Notes: generated by a model from the sequence alone, not told the origin. A DNA stretch of 64,000 nt from Escarpia spicata (GCA_963995525.1 OZ023218.1:51782205-51846204); one strand, 5' to 3'. Positions 28,101 through 38,400 are shown, numbered from the stretch's first letter. Made by a program: numbers and translations.

Positions 28101-30250
28101 CTTACCATAACATGGCATCGCGTTACAGTCGGCCTCAATGAGGCGACACGGTACGTTGTCACAGTATTTGAATCTGCTTTGTTTTCCTTTGTTGCACGAC
28201 TTGCTGCATTCTGTCCACTCGCCCCAACCTACGATCACGGGACATCACAATCTACATAGGGACACCATAATCGACCTACATAGCTAATTCACCAGTTGGC
28301 CACTCAGTAAGTAGACTCCCAGGAAACATATATATATATACACTGGATGTGTTTTTCGTAATATTATGTATAATTGCAGTGTATTTGAAAATTTAATAAG
28401 ATTCAACAAAATTGCCTTCAAATCCCAAATAGCGGTGGACAATGAAACATTAAGCATATTGATTGTCGAATATATATTTTTATTTGGGCCCCCAAGTTCT
28501 ATTATATTCTTAATTTTAACGCAAATCTAGCAACAGATACTTGCAGTTTCATAATTTTTAGTTTTACTTTGCCGCTAACAGAAAATGTGAAATTACCGTT
28601 TTCAGGATGATCGGCAGCTGCCATGGACGTCTCGTGTAGAACAACTGCAGCAGACGCAAGTCTCAGGATTGTCTTCGTTACACACGCATGCAATACGCTC
28701 TGCCCAATACGGTGCAGTTATGTCTTACCCGTACATAATATATATTATGTCCCTACTAGTTCTCTACAGCATCGCTTTTAAAAGTGCGCGTGCGACAACG
28801 ATGAAACAGTTGTTTAGGTTATCGCGTGTACAAAAGAAGACGAGCGTTTTCATTATTTAAAAACCGATTGCGAAGACAAAGGACATAGTCCACAACTATG
28901 AATTCGCTAAAATCATTAGACGTATAAAATAATATAAAACTGCACCGTTGCTAATTGCATCGGACGAGACGGTGGAGGAATATAACTTAAAATTGAACAA
29001 ATATAAACTAAACTCGTACTAGGTATAAACGGTGGAGGAATAGAACTTAACATTGAACAAATACAAACTAGACTCGTACTAGGTATAAACGGTGGAGGAA
29101 TAGAACTTAACATTGAACAAATACAAACTAGACTCGTACTAGGTATAAACGGTGGAGGAATAGAACTTAACATTGAACAAATATAAACTAGACTCGTACT
29201 AGGTATAAACGGTGGAGGAATAGAACTTAACATTGAACAAATATAAACTAGACTCGTACTAGGTATAAACGGTGGAGGAATAGAACTTAACATTGAACAA
29301 GTATAAACTAGACTCGTACTAGGTATAAACGGTGGAGGAATAGAACTTAACATTGAACAAATATAAACTAGACTCATACTAGGTATAAACGGTGGAGGAA
29401 TAGAACTTAACATTGAACAAATATAAACTAGACTCGTACTAGGTATAAACGGTGGAGGAATAGTACTTAACATTGAACAAATATAAACTAGACTCGTACT
29501 AGGTATAAACGGTGGAGGAATAGAACTTAACATTGAACAAATATAAACTAGACTCGTACTAGGTATAAACGGTGGAGGAATAGTACTTAACATTGAACAA
29601 ATATAAACTAGACTCATACTAGGTATAAACGGTGGAGGAATAGAACTTAACATTGAACAAATATAAACTAGACTCGTACTAGGTATAAACGGTGGAGGAA
29701 TAGAACTTAACATTGAACACATATAAACTAGACTCGTACTAGGTATAAACGGTGAAGGAATAGAACTTAACATTGAACAAATATAAACTAGACTCGTACT
29801 AGGTATAAACGGTGGAGGAATAGTACTTAACATTGAACAAATATAAACTAGACTCATACTAGGTATAAACGGTGGAGGAATAGAACTTAACATTGAACAA
29901 ATATAAACTAGACTCGTACTAGGTATAAACGGTGGAGGAATAGAACTTAACATTGAACAAATATAAACTAGACTCGTACTAGGTATAAACGGTGGAGGAA
30001 TAGACCTTAACATTGAACAAATATAAACTAGACTCGTATTAGGTATAAACAGTGGAGGAATAGTACTTAACATTGAACAAATACAAACTAGACTCGTACT
30101 AGGTATAAACGGTGGAGGAATAGTACTTATAATTGAACAAATATAAACTAGACTCGTACTAGGTATTTTAATAATAATGTAGGGCAGAAGACAACATTTA
30201 CCTGTGAGACATATTGCCAGAACACTGACACACCTTGATACAGCGACCAT
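12748..30250 (-). CDS. Pif/BMSP-like secreted matrix protein gene (13 coding exons, 914 aa)
   Basis: Exons joined by visible splice sites give 2745 nt, exactly 915 codons. Order: signal peptide (residues 1-17, hydrophobic CVSVLAICL); TSP1 (about 17-57, [12 protein letters not shown]); TSP1 (58-99, [12 protein letters not shown]); von Willebrand A (100-291) with MIDAS DSSAS, a Thr in TNTADG and LTDG; a Cys-rich TSP1-like segment (292-349); a Thr/Pro/Glu mucin-like repeat (350-570); chitin-binding CBM14 (574-652); a Cys-containing linker; and a LamG-type jelly roll (about 705-910, [10 protein letters not shown] and [17 protein letters not shown]). vWA + chitin-binding + LamG is the known plan of molluscan Pif/BMSP shell-matrix proteins. 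The two N-terminal TSP1 domains are an addition. It is likely secreted and binds chitin or extracellular matrix; a shell role is inference. Most early introns are phase 1. The start is the only ATG with a signal-peptide-like follow-up; an upstream coding exon cannot be excluded. Confidence 0.88.
12910..13100. repeat. GT/GTGC and GGTT/GGGT-rich low-complexity tract
   Basis: Short blocks of GTGC, GGTT and GGGT repeats in the last intron of the matrix-protein gene. Confidence 0.8.
13201..13237. repeat. (TA)n microsatellite
   Basis: About 18 TA units. Confidence 0.97.
13328..13410 (-). CDS. Matrix-protein exon 12: LamG-like domain
   Basis: Acceptor GTGTCCAG|GC, donor GACCAG|GTTCGT. It encodes VPLYIGFKC and LFTGLMDQ, continuing directly into IRIYNR of the last exon. 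Confidence 0.85.
13420..15370. repeat. 44/50-bp minisatellite with two sub-arrays
   Basis: The unit contains ACAGACGTCAGTGTGGACAT followed by ATGACATC..TTGCACACACGA. Up to about 14040 the period is 44 bp. From there on a six-base TCTACA insertion gives 50 bp. The second part shows a higher-order period of 350 bp (seven units), seen for instance in the GAGAACACAGACGTCCG variant at about 14469 and 14819. The array begins next to the acceptor of exon 12 of the matrix-protein gene, inside its intron. Confidence 0.95.
15796..15895 (-). CDS. Matrix-protein exon 11: LamG-like core
   Basis: Acceptor GTCTCTAG|GCG, donor CACAG|GTAAGT. It encodes [20 protein letters not shown], the hallmark LamG strand pair, and ends in phase 1. 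Confidence 0.87.
15930..15978. repeat. ACACGT-rich microsatellite
   Basis: A short run of ACACGTAC-type units in an intron. Confidence 0.8.
16885..16972 (+). mobile_element. Possible 3' end of a LINE/SINE
   Basis: GGCGCAATATAAATGT followed by a short (GATTT)n tail resembles the GCGC-TATATAA 3' ends of L2-like elements and derived SINEs. The rest of the element was not recognised. Confidence 0.35.
17381..17602 (-). CDS. Matrix-protein exon 10: LamG-like core
   Basis: Acceptor TTTTCAG|GTG, donor CGCCG|GTGCGT, phase 0-0, 222 nt. It encodes [18 protein letters not shown] and a SVWLSPSP end. Confidence 0.86.
17976..18151 (-). CDS. Matrix-protein exon 9: start of LamG-like domain
   Basis: Acceptor CCTGTAG|GT, donor CTCGAG|GTATAC, starts in phase 1 and ends in phase 0. 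It encodes [19 protein letters not shown] and SFDGRAYLE. Copies of its acceptor and first codons form the 40-bp array upstream. Confidence 0.86.
18142..18430 (-). repeat. 40-bp minisatellite carrying a 3' splice site (7 copies)
   Basis: On the minus strand each unit contains GCCCTGTAG followed by GTAAACCGACGAG, i.e. the acceptor and first codons of exon 9 of the matrix-protein gene. The last unit is the real exon start. It is followed upstream by another array with a 20-bp unit. Confidence 0.93.
18428..18555. repeat. 20-bp tandem repeat (6 copies)
   Basis: Unit AATACAATGTCAAACATGTG. Confidence 0.95.
19285..19560 (+). mobile_element. Decayed fragment of a LINE ORF2 C-terminus
   Basis: The plus strand encodes [14 protein letters not shown] and, after frameshifts, [13 protein letters not shown], DGLDVTREEA and [12 protein letters not shown]. 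These are the usual C-terminal landmarks of RTE/I-type LINE polymerases ([10 protein letters not shown] and A.DR..WR). It is short, frameshifted and lies in intron 8 of the matrix-protein gene. Confidence 0.65.
19681..19818 (-). CDS. Matrix-protein exon 8: Cys-containing linker
   Basis: Acceptor CATTATAG|CA, donor AACA|GTGAGT, phase 1-1. It encodes [17 protein letters not shown] and [15 protein letters not shown], a segment like the one between chitin-binding and LamG parts of Pif-type proteins (from memory). Confidence 0.83.
19918..20150. repeat. (GT)n and (GTGC)n microsatellite
   Basis: GT 19918-19987, GAGC/GTGC mixed to 20060, then (GTGC)n to about 20135. Confidence 0.96.
20277..20513 (-). 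CDS. Matrix-protein exon 7: chitin-binding (CBM14) domain
   Basis: Acceptor TTGCACAG|AT, donor CACACG|GTGAGC, phase 1-1, 237 nt. The Cys pattern with [16 protein letters not shown] and [10 protein letters not shown] matches peritrophin-A/CBM14 domains that bind chitin. Confidence 0.87.
20915..21015. repeat. Short tandem repeat of about 28 bp (3-4 copies)
   Basis: Units of the type TAACGTAACGTAGAGAA plus an A/T-rich part. Confidence 0.8.
21188..22033 (-). CDS. Matrix-protein exon 6: TSP1-like segment and mucin-like repeat
   Basis: Acceptor TTTGCAG|CG, donor CACCTG|GTATGT, phase 1-1, 846 nt. The first 58 residues have eight cysteines ([14 protein letters not shown] and CNRTCFIPC). The rest is a Thr/Pro/Glu/Ser tract built from an 18-bp coding minisatellite (TEPTST type), expected to be densely O-glycosylated. 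This is the one minisatellite in the window that is clearly translated. Confidence 0.87.
21200..21865 (-). repeat. 18-bp coding minisatellite within exon 6
   Basis: Plus-strand unit GTTGGTTCTGTTGTTGAC, 37 or so copies, encodes a hexapeptide of TEPTST type on the minus strand. Near 21440-21500 and 21690-21790 blocks of the same variant order recur, so the array has grown by duplicating groups of units. Confidence 0.93.
22085..22145. repeat. (CT)n microsatellite
   Basis: CT-rich tract just upstream of the exon 6 acceptor; on the minus strand it is a GA tract. Confidence 0.95.
22680..23632. repeat. 41-bp minisatellite (about 23 copies)
   Basis: Unit contains GGAAGATATGTGTGACACAT followed by GTGTGACACTGGAAGTGAGTT. 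Some units are shortened by 18-20 bp (ATAAGTGACACTGG variants). A block of variants around 22840-23160 recurs at about 23310-23620. Open frames through it are artefacts. Confidence 0.95.
23892..24020 (-). CDS. Matrix-protein exon 5: end of vWA domain
   Basis: Acceptor CTCGTAG|GA, donor AGACAT|GTAAGC, phase 1-1. Joining to exon 4 restores [14 protein letters not shown], the conserved last strand and helix of vWA domains. Confidence 0.86.
24536..24770. repeat. 39-bp minisatellite (6 copies)
   Basis: Unit contains TGTAACTACCGTAACTCTGG followed by AGTGACTCTGTGTACGCTA. It lies in the intron between the two vWA exons. Copies are almost identical. Confidence 0.95.
24901..24943. repeat. Perfect inverted repeat, 17-bp arms
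   Basis: TGTATCTTGTAGTCGGC (24901-24917) and its exact complement at 24927-24943 are separated by TCTTGACAG. CTTGACAGGCC occurs both before the left arm and in the loop. Confidence 0.93.
25051..25497 (-). CDS. Matrix-protein exon 4: von Willebrand A domain, main part
   Basis: Encodes [16 protein letters not shown] (MIDAS DxSxS), [16 protein letters not shown] and ILLTDGLSN, then IEIFAIG. The donor is GCTATTG|GTAAGA, phase 1. The acceptor is either CTCCAG|TC at 25497 or GCTGCAG|CT at 25479; both keep the frame and differ by six residues. Confidence 0.88.
25550..25980. repeat. Diverged GGATCACAAGACTGAC-type repeats
   Basis: Loosely repeated motifs such as CTCGGATCA, ACAAGACTGACT and GGATCACAACAT at irregular spacing. 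It grades into the clean 18-bp array at 25985 and is probably the older part of the same array. Confidence 0.5.
25985..26262 (-). repeat. 18-bp minisatellite carrying a 5' splice site (about 15 copies)
   Basis: On the minus strand the unit is GTGAACCAG|GTCAGTGTT. The real end of exon 3, GTGAACTAG|GTCAGTGTT, is its first copy. The repeat therefore multiplies an exon end plus donor. Confidence 0.92.
26262..26387 (-). CDS. Matrix-protein exon 3: second TSP1 domain
   Basis: Acceptor CCTCTAACAG|AC, donor AACTAG|GTCAGT, phase 1-1. It encodes [17 protein letters not shown] and ends in CNVQSCEL. The 18-bp array at 25.98-26.26 kb repeats its donor. The frame is also open backwards into the 15-bp array at 26.4 kb, so a longer exon form cannot be ruled out. 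Confidence 0.82.
26397..27935. repeat. 15-bp minisatellite (about 100 copies)
   Basis: Unit TCTACAGACACTGGG with ACGGACAATG, ACATACAC and AGACAAAG variants. It lies in intron 2 of the matrix-protein gene and ends about ten bases upstream of the exon 3 acceptor. On the minus strand it is open for some 390 codons (PVSVD type) in frame with exon 3. I treat it as intronic because a good acceptor lies between, but exonisation is possible. Confidence 0.93.
28106..28228 (-). CDS. Matrix-protein exon 2: TSP1 domain
   Basis: Acceptor CGTAG|GT, donor TTATG|GTAAGT, phase 1 at both ends. The exon contains the TSP1 WGEW...C..SC motif and six cysteines. Joined to exon 1 it gives ICLTG-GWGEW. Confidence 0.85.
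28250..28960. other. Intronic sequence without recognised feature
   Basis: Intron 1 of the matrix-protein gene; no exon or repeat family seen apart from a short TATA tract at 28328-28340. Confidence 0.5.
28968..30165. repeat. 60-bp minisatellite (20 copies)
   Basis: Unit contains GGTGGAGGAATAGAACTTAA, CATTGAACAAATATAAACTA and GACTCGTACTAGGTATAAAC. Copies differ by one to three substitutions only. It fills much of intron 1, starting about 40 nt from the exon 1 donor. The period is a multiple of three, which gives a false 444-codon open frame on the minus strand. Confidence 0.97.
30202..30250 (-). CDS. Matrix-protein exon 1: start codon and signal peptide
   Basis: ATG at 30250 begins [17 protein letters not shown], a short signal peptide. 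The donor is ACAG|GTAAATG with phase 1. An acceptor-like CCACAG lies 13 nt before the ATG, so a 5' UTR exon probably exists upstream. Confidence 0.7.
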
Positions 30251-32600
30251 ACTTCCTGGTGATCTGTGGAAACAGTTAAATACGACAACGTATTATCACA
30301 CTGTCATTTAGGCGTACACACGCGCGCACACTCACACAAGCACGCACCCACGCACACATAACAATAATACTCTATTACTAATAACAACAATAATAATTAC
30401 TATTACTATTGTTGCTCATCAACGCCAGTACGAGATTGTTGTGTACGTGTCATAACAAACTCGCCTAGAGCCTGTCAAAGATCGCAGTATCGTTCACTGC
30501 GGCCGTCTTACCGCAATGTCGTTCGTCGCGGCCTTTTATCGCAGTTCACTGCTGCTCTCTTACCGCCGTCTTCTGTGTGTCTTGGCTGCATCCAGTGGCT
30601 TCGCTTTTTATACCAAGAAACCAATCCCAATAGTTTAACCTCCGCGGACTCACTGCCACCTGCTTCATGTCTAAATATGCAATATGATGACCGGCGATTA
30701 TTATAAATCAAATAAATTCACCTATCAATATCATATGTTCATTTTTCAATAATTTTGTTGAAACCTATCATTATTGGTGTCGTCTCGGATTTCGTTTTCC
30801 TGACTGGACAGTCGCTTTGTTATGAACGAGCGCGCGTGCGTGCGTGCGTGCGTGTCTGCGTAAAAGCTGTGTTGTAAATGTTTAGATCTACTTCGAAGTC
30901 GTTATTGCAATCACATGAATCCAAACTTTTCGTATCCGTGGAGATTGGTTAGTATCTTCTACACGAATAACCAATCCTCGGAGTCGCATGCAATAAAGTT
31001 TCATTCTAATTTAAACTACCATGTTAAACTGCTTGTGACAAAGCATATGTGCAACAGGAACAATATTTACTTATTTGATCAGACGTGGAACCATACATGG
31101 CACTTTCGCATCTGATATATTATTCGATAAGTTATGCTTTTGTAAAATTACCGGTCGCGAGTTATCCTAAAATTGCGTATTATGTGAAAAACGTTTAAAT
31201 GGCACTGCGGAAAATGATACGCGGGGTATGAGGCGTGTTAAGGTACTAGAAATTGTATTTACAAGATGACTATCTTATAATGTATCTTTGATATTCAATC
31301 ACAATGAATGCCGTGCAGACATCTTGAAGTCTATACAGCTTTCCTGACCAGTTGGCAAAAGGCATTGCAAATATGAACAAGAAGATGTGCCTTATCGTAC
31401 TGCTACCGGAAGGAAAAATACAGCTGTTCAGATTTCACGCGTACACGCACTAGTCAACGCATCGACATTGCCGGTAGGTGGCGAGACTGTGTTGTCGAGG
31501 TTAGTTGTGGTGTCGTAGTTCTGAAATGCAAATGATCAAGTTCTGCCATTGCTTAATTATGTAACGTATAAATGTGCCTTACATACTTTAGTTACACCAA
31601 TTGAAAACATTAATTAATAACGAGGTTGAAACTGTGTTAAACATCCTGATTAACTATTCCTAAATTCACGTGGAAGAGAAAAACAGTTATTGGACTATAG
31701 CCTATATGAAACAGATCATTTTACCCATGGACTCGATCTATATCGAACGTTACAGACACTCCACTTTACCAGAACGCTTCTCGATTATCTCGTGATCGTG
31801 AGTACATAACATTACATACGCGCACGCACGCACGCATGCACACACACACACACACATACACACACACACAAACACGCGCGCGCGCGTGCACGAACACATT
31901 CTATCTGCCATTGTTAATGTGTGTTTTCACCAAAATGACTTCTGTCAGTGTCCTAACTTATTACACACGTCATGTATGTGATGATTTATTGTGTGTTTCT
32001 CCGTAACGACCCACATCCGAGTGCCACCTTTGAGTAATTGCGACCGAAGCGCAATGGTCAACAGCGACAACATAATTTGATCACATTTACATTAATGTGT
32101 CGCAAGTTTCCGATAGTACTTTTGAAAAATCGATTTATACCACAAATAACGATACCTTAGCAGGTATCACGTTATCAATAAAGTGTTGTCTAGTCTTTGT
32201 CTTTTTATGGACATGTCTGTGTGTTTGATTGTATGTGTATATGTATACTTGCATAGATATGATCTTCGGGATACTTATGTTTACTACACAACAACATGCG
32301 ATGTAACACGCATCTAATGTAGCATCTACTATCACGCGAACCGTTCATTAGAATAAAATGTTGTAAATTGATCAGTTGCTAAAATAGCGCTTCCAAACGA
32401 CATCAACATTTCGATAATAATGAGACAAGTTCTTTATTCTATAAAAAAAAAATTCAATTAGCATGCTATTTCAGTAAAACTTAAACTTTCAAAGTTTATT
32501 TTACAAACTCCTGAGATATGATTTCAAATAAACAATGAGTGGTTTCTGTGTTTCTCCGCATAATATAATCAACTAGCACGTTGACAGACCAACAATAAAT
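30251..32600. other. 5' flank of the matrix-protein gene
   Basis: Expected to hold its promoter and 5' UTR exon(s); no TATA box or initiator could be assigned with confidence. It includes a GCGT run at 30830-30855 and CA-rich stretches at 30315-30360 and 31820-31890. Confidence 0.4.
31445..31520 (-). other. Possible upstream exon of the matrix-protein gene
   Basis: On the minus strand TTTGCATTTCAG is a good acceptor, followed by an open stretch NYDTTTNLDNTVSPPTGN and a possible donor ACTA|GTGCGT. It lies 1.2 kb upstream of exon 1, which itself has an acceptor before its ATG. It could be a 5' UTR or alternative coding exon. Its 3' boundary is uncertain. Confidence 0.25.
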
Positions 32601-32639
32601 AACAATATCACATCCTATTGTTTGATTGCGCAAGCGTGA

Positions 32640-32654
32640 ATTGTGCGTGCGTGC

Positions 32655-32694
<40 letters not shown>

Positions 32695-32920
32695 TGAATT
32701 GTGCGTGCGTGCATTGTGCGTGCGTGTGTGAATTGTGCGTGCGTGTATTGTGCGTGCGTGCGTGTATTGTGCATGCGTGCATTGTGCGTGCGTGTATTGT
32801 GCATGCGTGCATTGTGCGTGCTTGTATTGTGCATGCGTGCATTGTGTGTGCGTGCAGTGTGTGTGTGCATGTTTGTTTGTGTGCGTCCGTCGGTGCTGGT
32901 ATGCATGCGTGCGCGTGTTC
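32640..32920. repeat. GT-rich and 12-22 bp GTGCGTGCATT repeats
   Basis: (GT)n at 32660-32690, followed by repeats of ATTGTGCGTGCGTGC and ATTGTGCATGCGTGC type. Confidence 0.92.
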
Positions 32921-32944
32921 ACGTGATAATCTCACAATCAAATT

Positions 32945-33205
32945 ACACATTTTACTGTACTATTGCTATAAGAATAGTAGGCCTTATTATACCAGTATAG
33001 AATACACATACATTTAATAATAATATTATACTCTACTATTACTATAAGAATAGTAGGCCTTATTATACCAGTATAGAATACACATACATTTCATAATAAT
33101 ATTATACTGTACTATTGCTATAAGAATATTAGGCCTTATTATACCAGTATAGAATACACATACATTTAATAATAATATTACACTTTACTATTACTATAAG
33201 AATTG
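32945..33205. repeat. 76-bp tandem repeat (3.4 copies)
   Basis: AGGCCTTATTATACCAGTAT recurs at intervals of 76 bp (about 32979, 33055, 33131). Copies are over 90% alike by eye. Confidence 0.93.
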
Positions 33206-33334
33206 TTCCTCTATCGTCATATGGCAATGTACCAGGATTGCGCTGCATAATTCACGTTAGATTTAGGAGGCGCCCGAGTTTCATTCCTCCACACATCTAG
33301 GAATCATGCGGACAAATGATCCAGTTGTAGAACG

Positions 33335-34405
33335 AAATAACCGTGGAGTAATCTAGACCCGTTGTTTATGCCAGCTAGACCAACTGACAGTGGAGTAATC
33401 TAGACCCGTTGTTATTGCCAGCTACACCAACTGACAGTGGAGTAATCTAGACCCGTTGTTATTGCCAGCTACACCAACTGACAGTGGAGTAATCTAGACC
33501 CGTTGTTATTGCCAGCTACACCAACTAACAGTGGAGTAATCTAGATCCGTTGTTAATGCCAGCTAGACCAACTAACCGTGGAGTAATCTAGACCCGTTGT
33601 TACTGCCACTAGACCAACTAACCGTGGAGTAATCTAGACCCGTTGTTAATGCCAGCTAGACCAACTAACCGTGGAATAATCTAGACCCGTTGTTAATGCC
33701 AGCTAGACCAACTAACCGTGGAGTAATCTAGACCCGTTGTTACTGCCACTAGACCAACTAACCGTGGAATAATCTAGACCCGTTGTTAATGCCAGCTAGA
33801 CCAACTAACCGTGGAGTAATCTAGACCCGTTGTTACTGCCACTAGACCAACTAACCGTGGAGTAATCTAGACCCGTTGTTACTGCCACTAGACCAACTAA
33901 CCGTGGAGTAATCTAGACCCGTTGTTAATGCCACTAGACCAACTAACCGTGGAGTAATCTAGACCCGTTGTTAATGCCACTAGACCAACTAACCGTGGAG
34001 TAATCTAGACCAGTTGTTACTGCCAGCTACACCAACTAACAGTGGAGTAATCTAGACCCGTTGTTATTGTCACTACACCAACTAACCGTGGAGTAATCTA
34101 GACCCGTTGTTACTGCCAGCTACACCAACTAGCAGTGGATTAATCTAGACCCGTTGTTAATGTCACTAGACCAACTAACCGTGGAGTAATCTAGACCCGT
34201 TGTTAATGTCACTAGACCAACTAACCGTGGAGTAATCTAGACCCGTTGTTAATGCCACTAGACCAACTAACCGTGGAGTAATCTAGACCCGTTGTTAATG
34301 TCACTAGACCAACTAACCGTGGAGTAATCTAGACCCGTTGTTAATGCCACTAGACCAACTAACCGTGGAGTAATCTAGACCCGTTGTTATTGCCATTAGA
34401 CCAAC
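33335..34405. repeat. 46-48-bp minisatellite (about 23 copies)
   Basis: Unit contains CCGTGGAGTAATCTAGACCC followed by GTTGTTAATGCC, either ACTAGACCAACTAA or AGCTAGACCAACTAA. Two length classes and A/C variants intermingle. Confidence 0.95.
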
Positions 34406-34539
34406 AATCAGATAAATGCTGAAGTGGAATTCTGAGTTAAACTGCTATTTTACTGTTTTGTTATATGTGTGTATAGCCATGTACTCATTCCTACAACTGA
34501 GTGAACTGAAGCAGTGTAGAGTAAACGAACTTCCCCAAG

Positions 34540-34617
34540 GTTTGACACCGCCGCACAGGATTCGAACCCGATTTCTCTCAGTGGAGAGTCCGAAGCTCTT
34601 ACCGCTGCGCTACACTT
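34540..34617 (-). mobile_element. tRNA-derived SINE head or tRNA pseudogene
   Basis: The minus strand has an A box TAGCGCAGCGGTAAGAGC and a B box GGGTTCGAATCC at the spacing found in tRNA genes. The anticodon stem does not fold well, and no clean seven-base acceptor stem is visible. I therefore call it a SINE head or decayed tRNA rather than a functional tRNA. Confidence 0.6.
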
Positions 34618-34738
34618 GAATGATCATACTTGTATGATCATATTTGTATGATCATATTTGTATGATCATAATATTATTTGTATGATCATACTTGTATGAT
34701 CATACTTGTATGATCATACTTGTATGATCATACTTGCT
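34618..34738. repeat. 14-bp palindromic tandem repeat
   Basis: Unit TGATCATACTTGTA, about 8 copies, containing the palindrome GTATGATCATAC. It directly abuts the tRNA-like element, possibly as its 3' tail. Confidence 0.92.
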
Positions 34739-34852
34739 ATCATATGCCACTTTGGTATTTTATTTTATTTTTAAATTGTGCATTCGTAACATTATCGGTT
34801 GCCAGGTCCTGCTAGCGGTATAATAAATATAACTATAACATTCAAATACACT

Positions 34853-35475
<623 letters not shown>

Positions 35476-35479
35476 CAGA

Positions 35480-38400
35480 CCAAAGCCAGTCTAAAGTGTT
35501 GACCCCTGGTTGCGTGAATAATACGTTTTAGTTTAAAATTCGAACAGGTAGAATACGTAATATATCCAAAGATATCATGATAATATCATGTCGAATTATT
35601 TGCACACACAAAATATTTTGGTGATTTTGTGAGCATATTTTTCGAAGGTTGTATATCCTATCTCTCATAATTGAGCGATCTGCCTATATTGCCTTTATTT
35701 GTGAAACAAAATTGATATGTTGCTAAGGAAAATATGTACAGCGTATAGGTCATGATGATTGACGGGACATTTGGATTTAAAAGGTGAATTATTTAAGAAT
35801 ACTCCATTAGCCACAACTATAGACCAATATGACAACCATTGTCTCGCGTCATAGAGCCTCTATGTCCAGGGTGATGATTTACACGTAGATCCTTTGGTGG
35901 GCATACATCAGTGGTCATCGTGTTAAATTTATGTAACATGATCACACGGTTAACGTCCAGTACTGCGACCTTTGGCTCGTTCAATCATTGTAATAGTATG
36001 TCGCAAAATGACGGCAATGACTCGTGTTAATCATACCAGCCCTGTAATCGAGCGGTGTATCTCTCGAGGTGTCATCAAAGTGAGAAACTGCGATAATACA
36101 TTATATAAATTGCGCCGATTTGACACTACTTTATATAATAGTTGGCGGGTGTGAAATTTATTACTTGTACACGGTTGTCTAAGTGATTGCTGTTGGTCCA
36201 CAATGGAAGCTGTGTACAGAGACAAATGGCTGGCTGATCACTTCGACTACAGGTCGATGTCACCAGCCTGGTCATGAAGACAACTCATCTGGCAAGCATG
36301 GAGTTAAAGTGATCACACCCCGAAACAGCGAAGTCTTACTATTTTTGATGAATGTGGTCACATTTATAAAGGCATTTTACCATAATCATTTAATGTTTGT
36401 TACTAACGAGGAAACCCCAACGACATACTCCTAAACTCACCCCCTAGCTGTGCCTCGTAGCCAAACACTGCTTAGACTTCTGTCTAAGTCCTCTTCTTAA
36501 GTTTATGGGTTTACGCTTCTCTCGTGGTACAGAGGGGAAGCTCGGGTAATGTGTACCCCCAAGGAAACACGTGAAAAAATAATATTTACGTCAACTTTGC
36601 AACAAATATCAATATAAGTTTTATCCGCCGTGGCGGGAATAAGTGCACAGAACCAGCTGCAAAGCACAGAAATGCTTATGAATGACTGCGGATAAGAAGT
36701 CAGAAAGAACACTCCTTCACTTATTCACACTACGTACACTTTCTGTCCGTGTCGTTTGAACATCATCTGGTGTAGGAACTTGTAGATTAAATTTATCTAT
36801 ACCAATTTTAATGTTTCCGTCGGCATCTTGGTTTGTTTTTTATAGAATGATCACCGGCGGTGTTATTAAACAGTCGATCATTCAGACTCGAACTGTCAGT
36901 CACTTCTTAAGAATAGCATCGGTACCATTTACCCGACGTACGAATTACCCAACCATCACCTACAGCCATTGTTTGATAGCAACGTAGAAACAGTAGGCCT
37001 CCAGTTGAACTTCACCTTGTGGTCACCCCCACAAAGCAACAACCTCGCAATTGGCGTCACACTAAGACTGTAAAGTATAATAAATAATTCGTCCCACTAA
37101 TACGGTCACGTCGCGATCAGGCCACTTTGGACCTGTCCTTTGGTGAGGTTCCATTGGACATAGTGGCCTACTGTACGTGCGTGGTCGTTTTAGGCGCATC
37201 GATACGATAAGTCTACACCTCTACATGTCTAGTCTTAAGGCTTTAGATTACTGCCTAGTGAGTTGTCTTCTGAAACAGGGCACACAAACGGAGGACTCTG
37301 TTATTTTGATGTGACAATGTCTCTCTTCGCCAACTTTCTTTGCCTTTAATTGGTTCTGTTTTTTGCAGTTTCATCAACTTTACATTTCATTCCTCAAATG
37401 CGTCGACTTACTGCATGCTGTCTGATAGCATGCCCGATTCATATTATATGTGATCGGAGGTGATTTCTGTGCCGTGAATGACGACAACTCACCTCAGGAG
37501 TAGCTTAGGGGCTCCCGGATCGTTTGCATCATCAATTCAAAGACGTTTTTGGCATTCAAGTTATTGCCAATGCATGACGGTCGTGTTTCGGAATGTTTAC
37601 GTATTGCACATATCAAGTTGTTTAGACCAGGTCAACTTTGCCAACGTAAGTTTTTACAACATTAATGAAAGTTAAAGGGCCTTAACTGTAAACAGATGTA
37701 CTCTAACTTAGGCTACAACAGTGACATTGTTGTTTTAAAGTCAATACTTGTCTGTTCAGTCAAAGGGGTCATAAGAATACAATAATCTGCGATGTCTATG
37801 AAATTGCTCGACAGTAGTAAACATAAATCATCATTTTCAAATTCCGTGATTTGTAATAAAATCTTAAAATTTCCAGTCATAGAAAATATATTTAGAGTGA
37901 CCCCCAAATTCACCGACTCGTGGAAACCAGTTATAACTTAACAACAACACTTCTATCTTTACCACCGACTTAGCCATGTGCTTTACATCCAGAGTAGTGT
38001 GATGATTACAGGACAAGATGTCAGTGCTCTAGAAATGGTTACATTTGTGAGTTCTGTTCCTGTCTCCTCTCCAACAGTGCTTCAGAAAACATGGTCATGA
38101 TGTCACTATAATTCTTGTGACGTTTTTGCAATGACATGGAAACTACAGAAAAGTATGACAATATATAATTGAACATGTGAACAAAACAATATTTGAAACT
38201 GTTTAAACGAACTTGTATTTGTTGTGTATCTCTACGTTAACAGGGTTGTTTCTCCAATTAATCTTTATCAATTATGATGTGTAAGGTGCAACGTAATGTT
38301 ACACGTCAAACGTCACAATTCCGCTGTTAGTAATAGCTAGAACGTTGTGTTTGTGCCTAAATCCGTGGATACCAAGGTCAGCAGTGCATCATGACAAAAA

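Noticed and set aside
28916..30250. 444-codon minus-strand frame rich in [16 protein letters not shown]
   Set aside because: It is the 60-bp intronic minisatellite read in frame from the signal-peptide exon; a GTAAATG donor ends the real exon after 49 nt, and phase matches the TSP1 exon.
34540..34617. Functional tRNA gene
   Set aside because: A and B boxes are present but the anticodon and acceptor stems do not pair convincingly.
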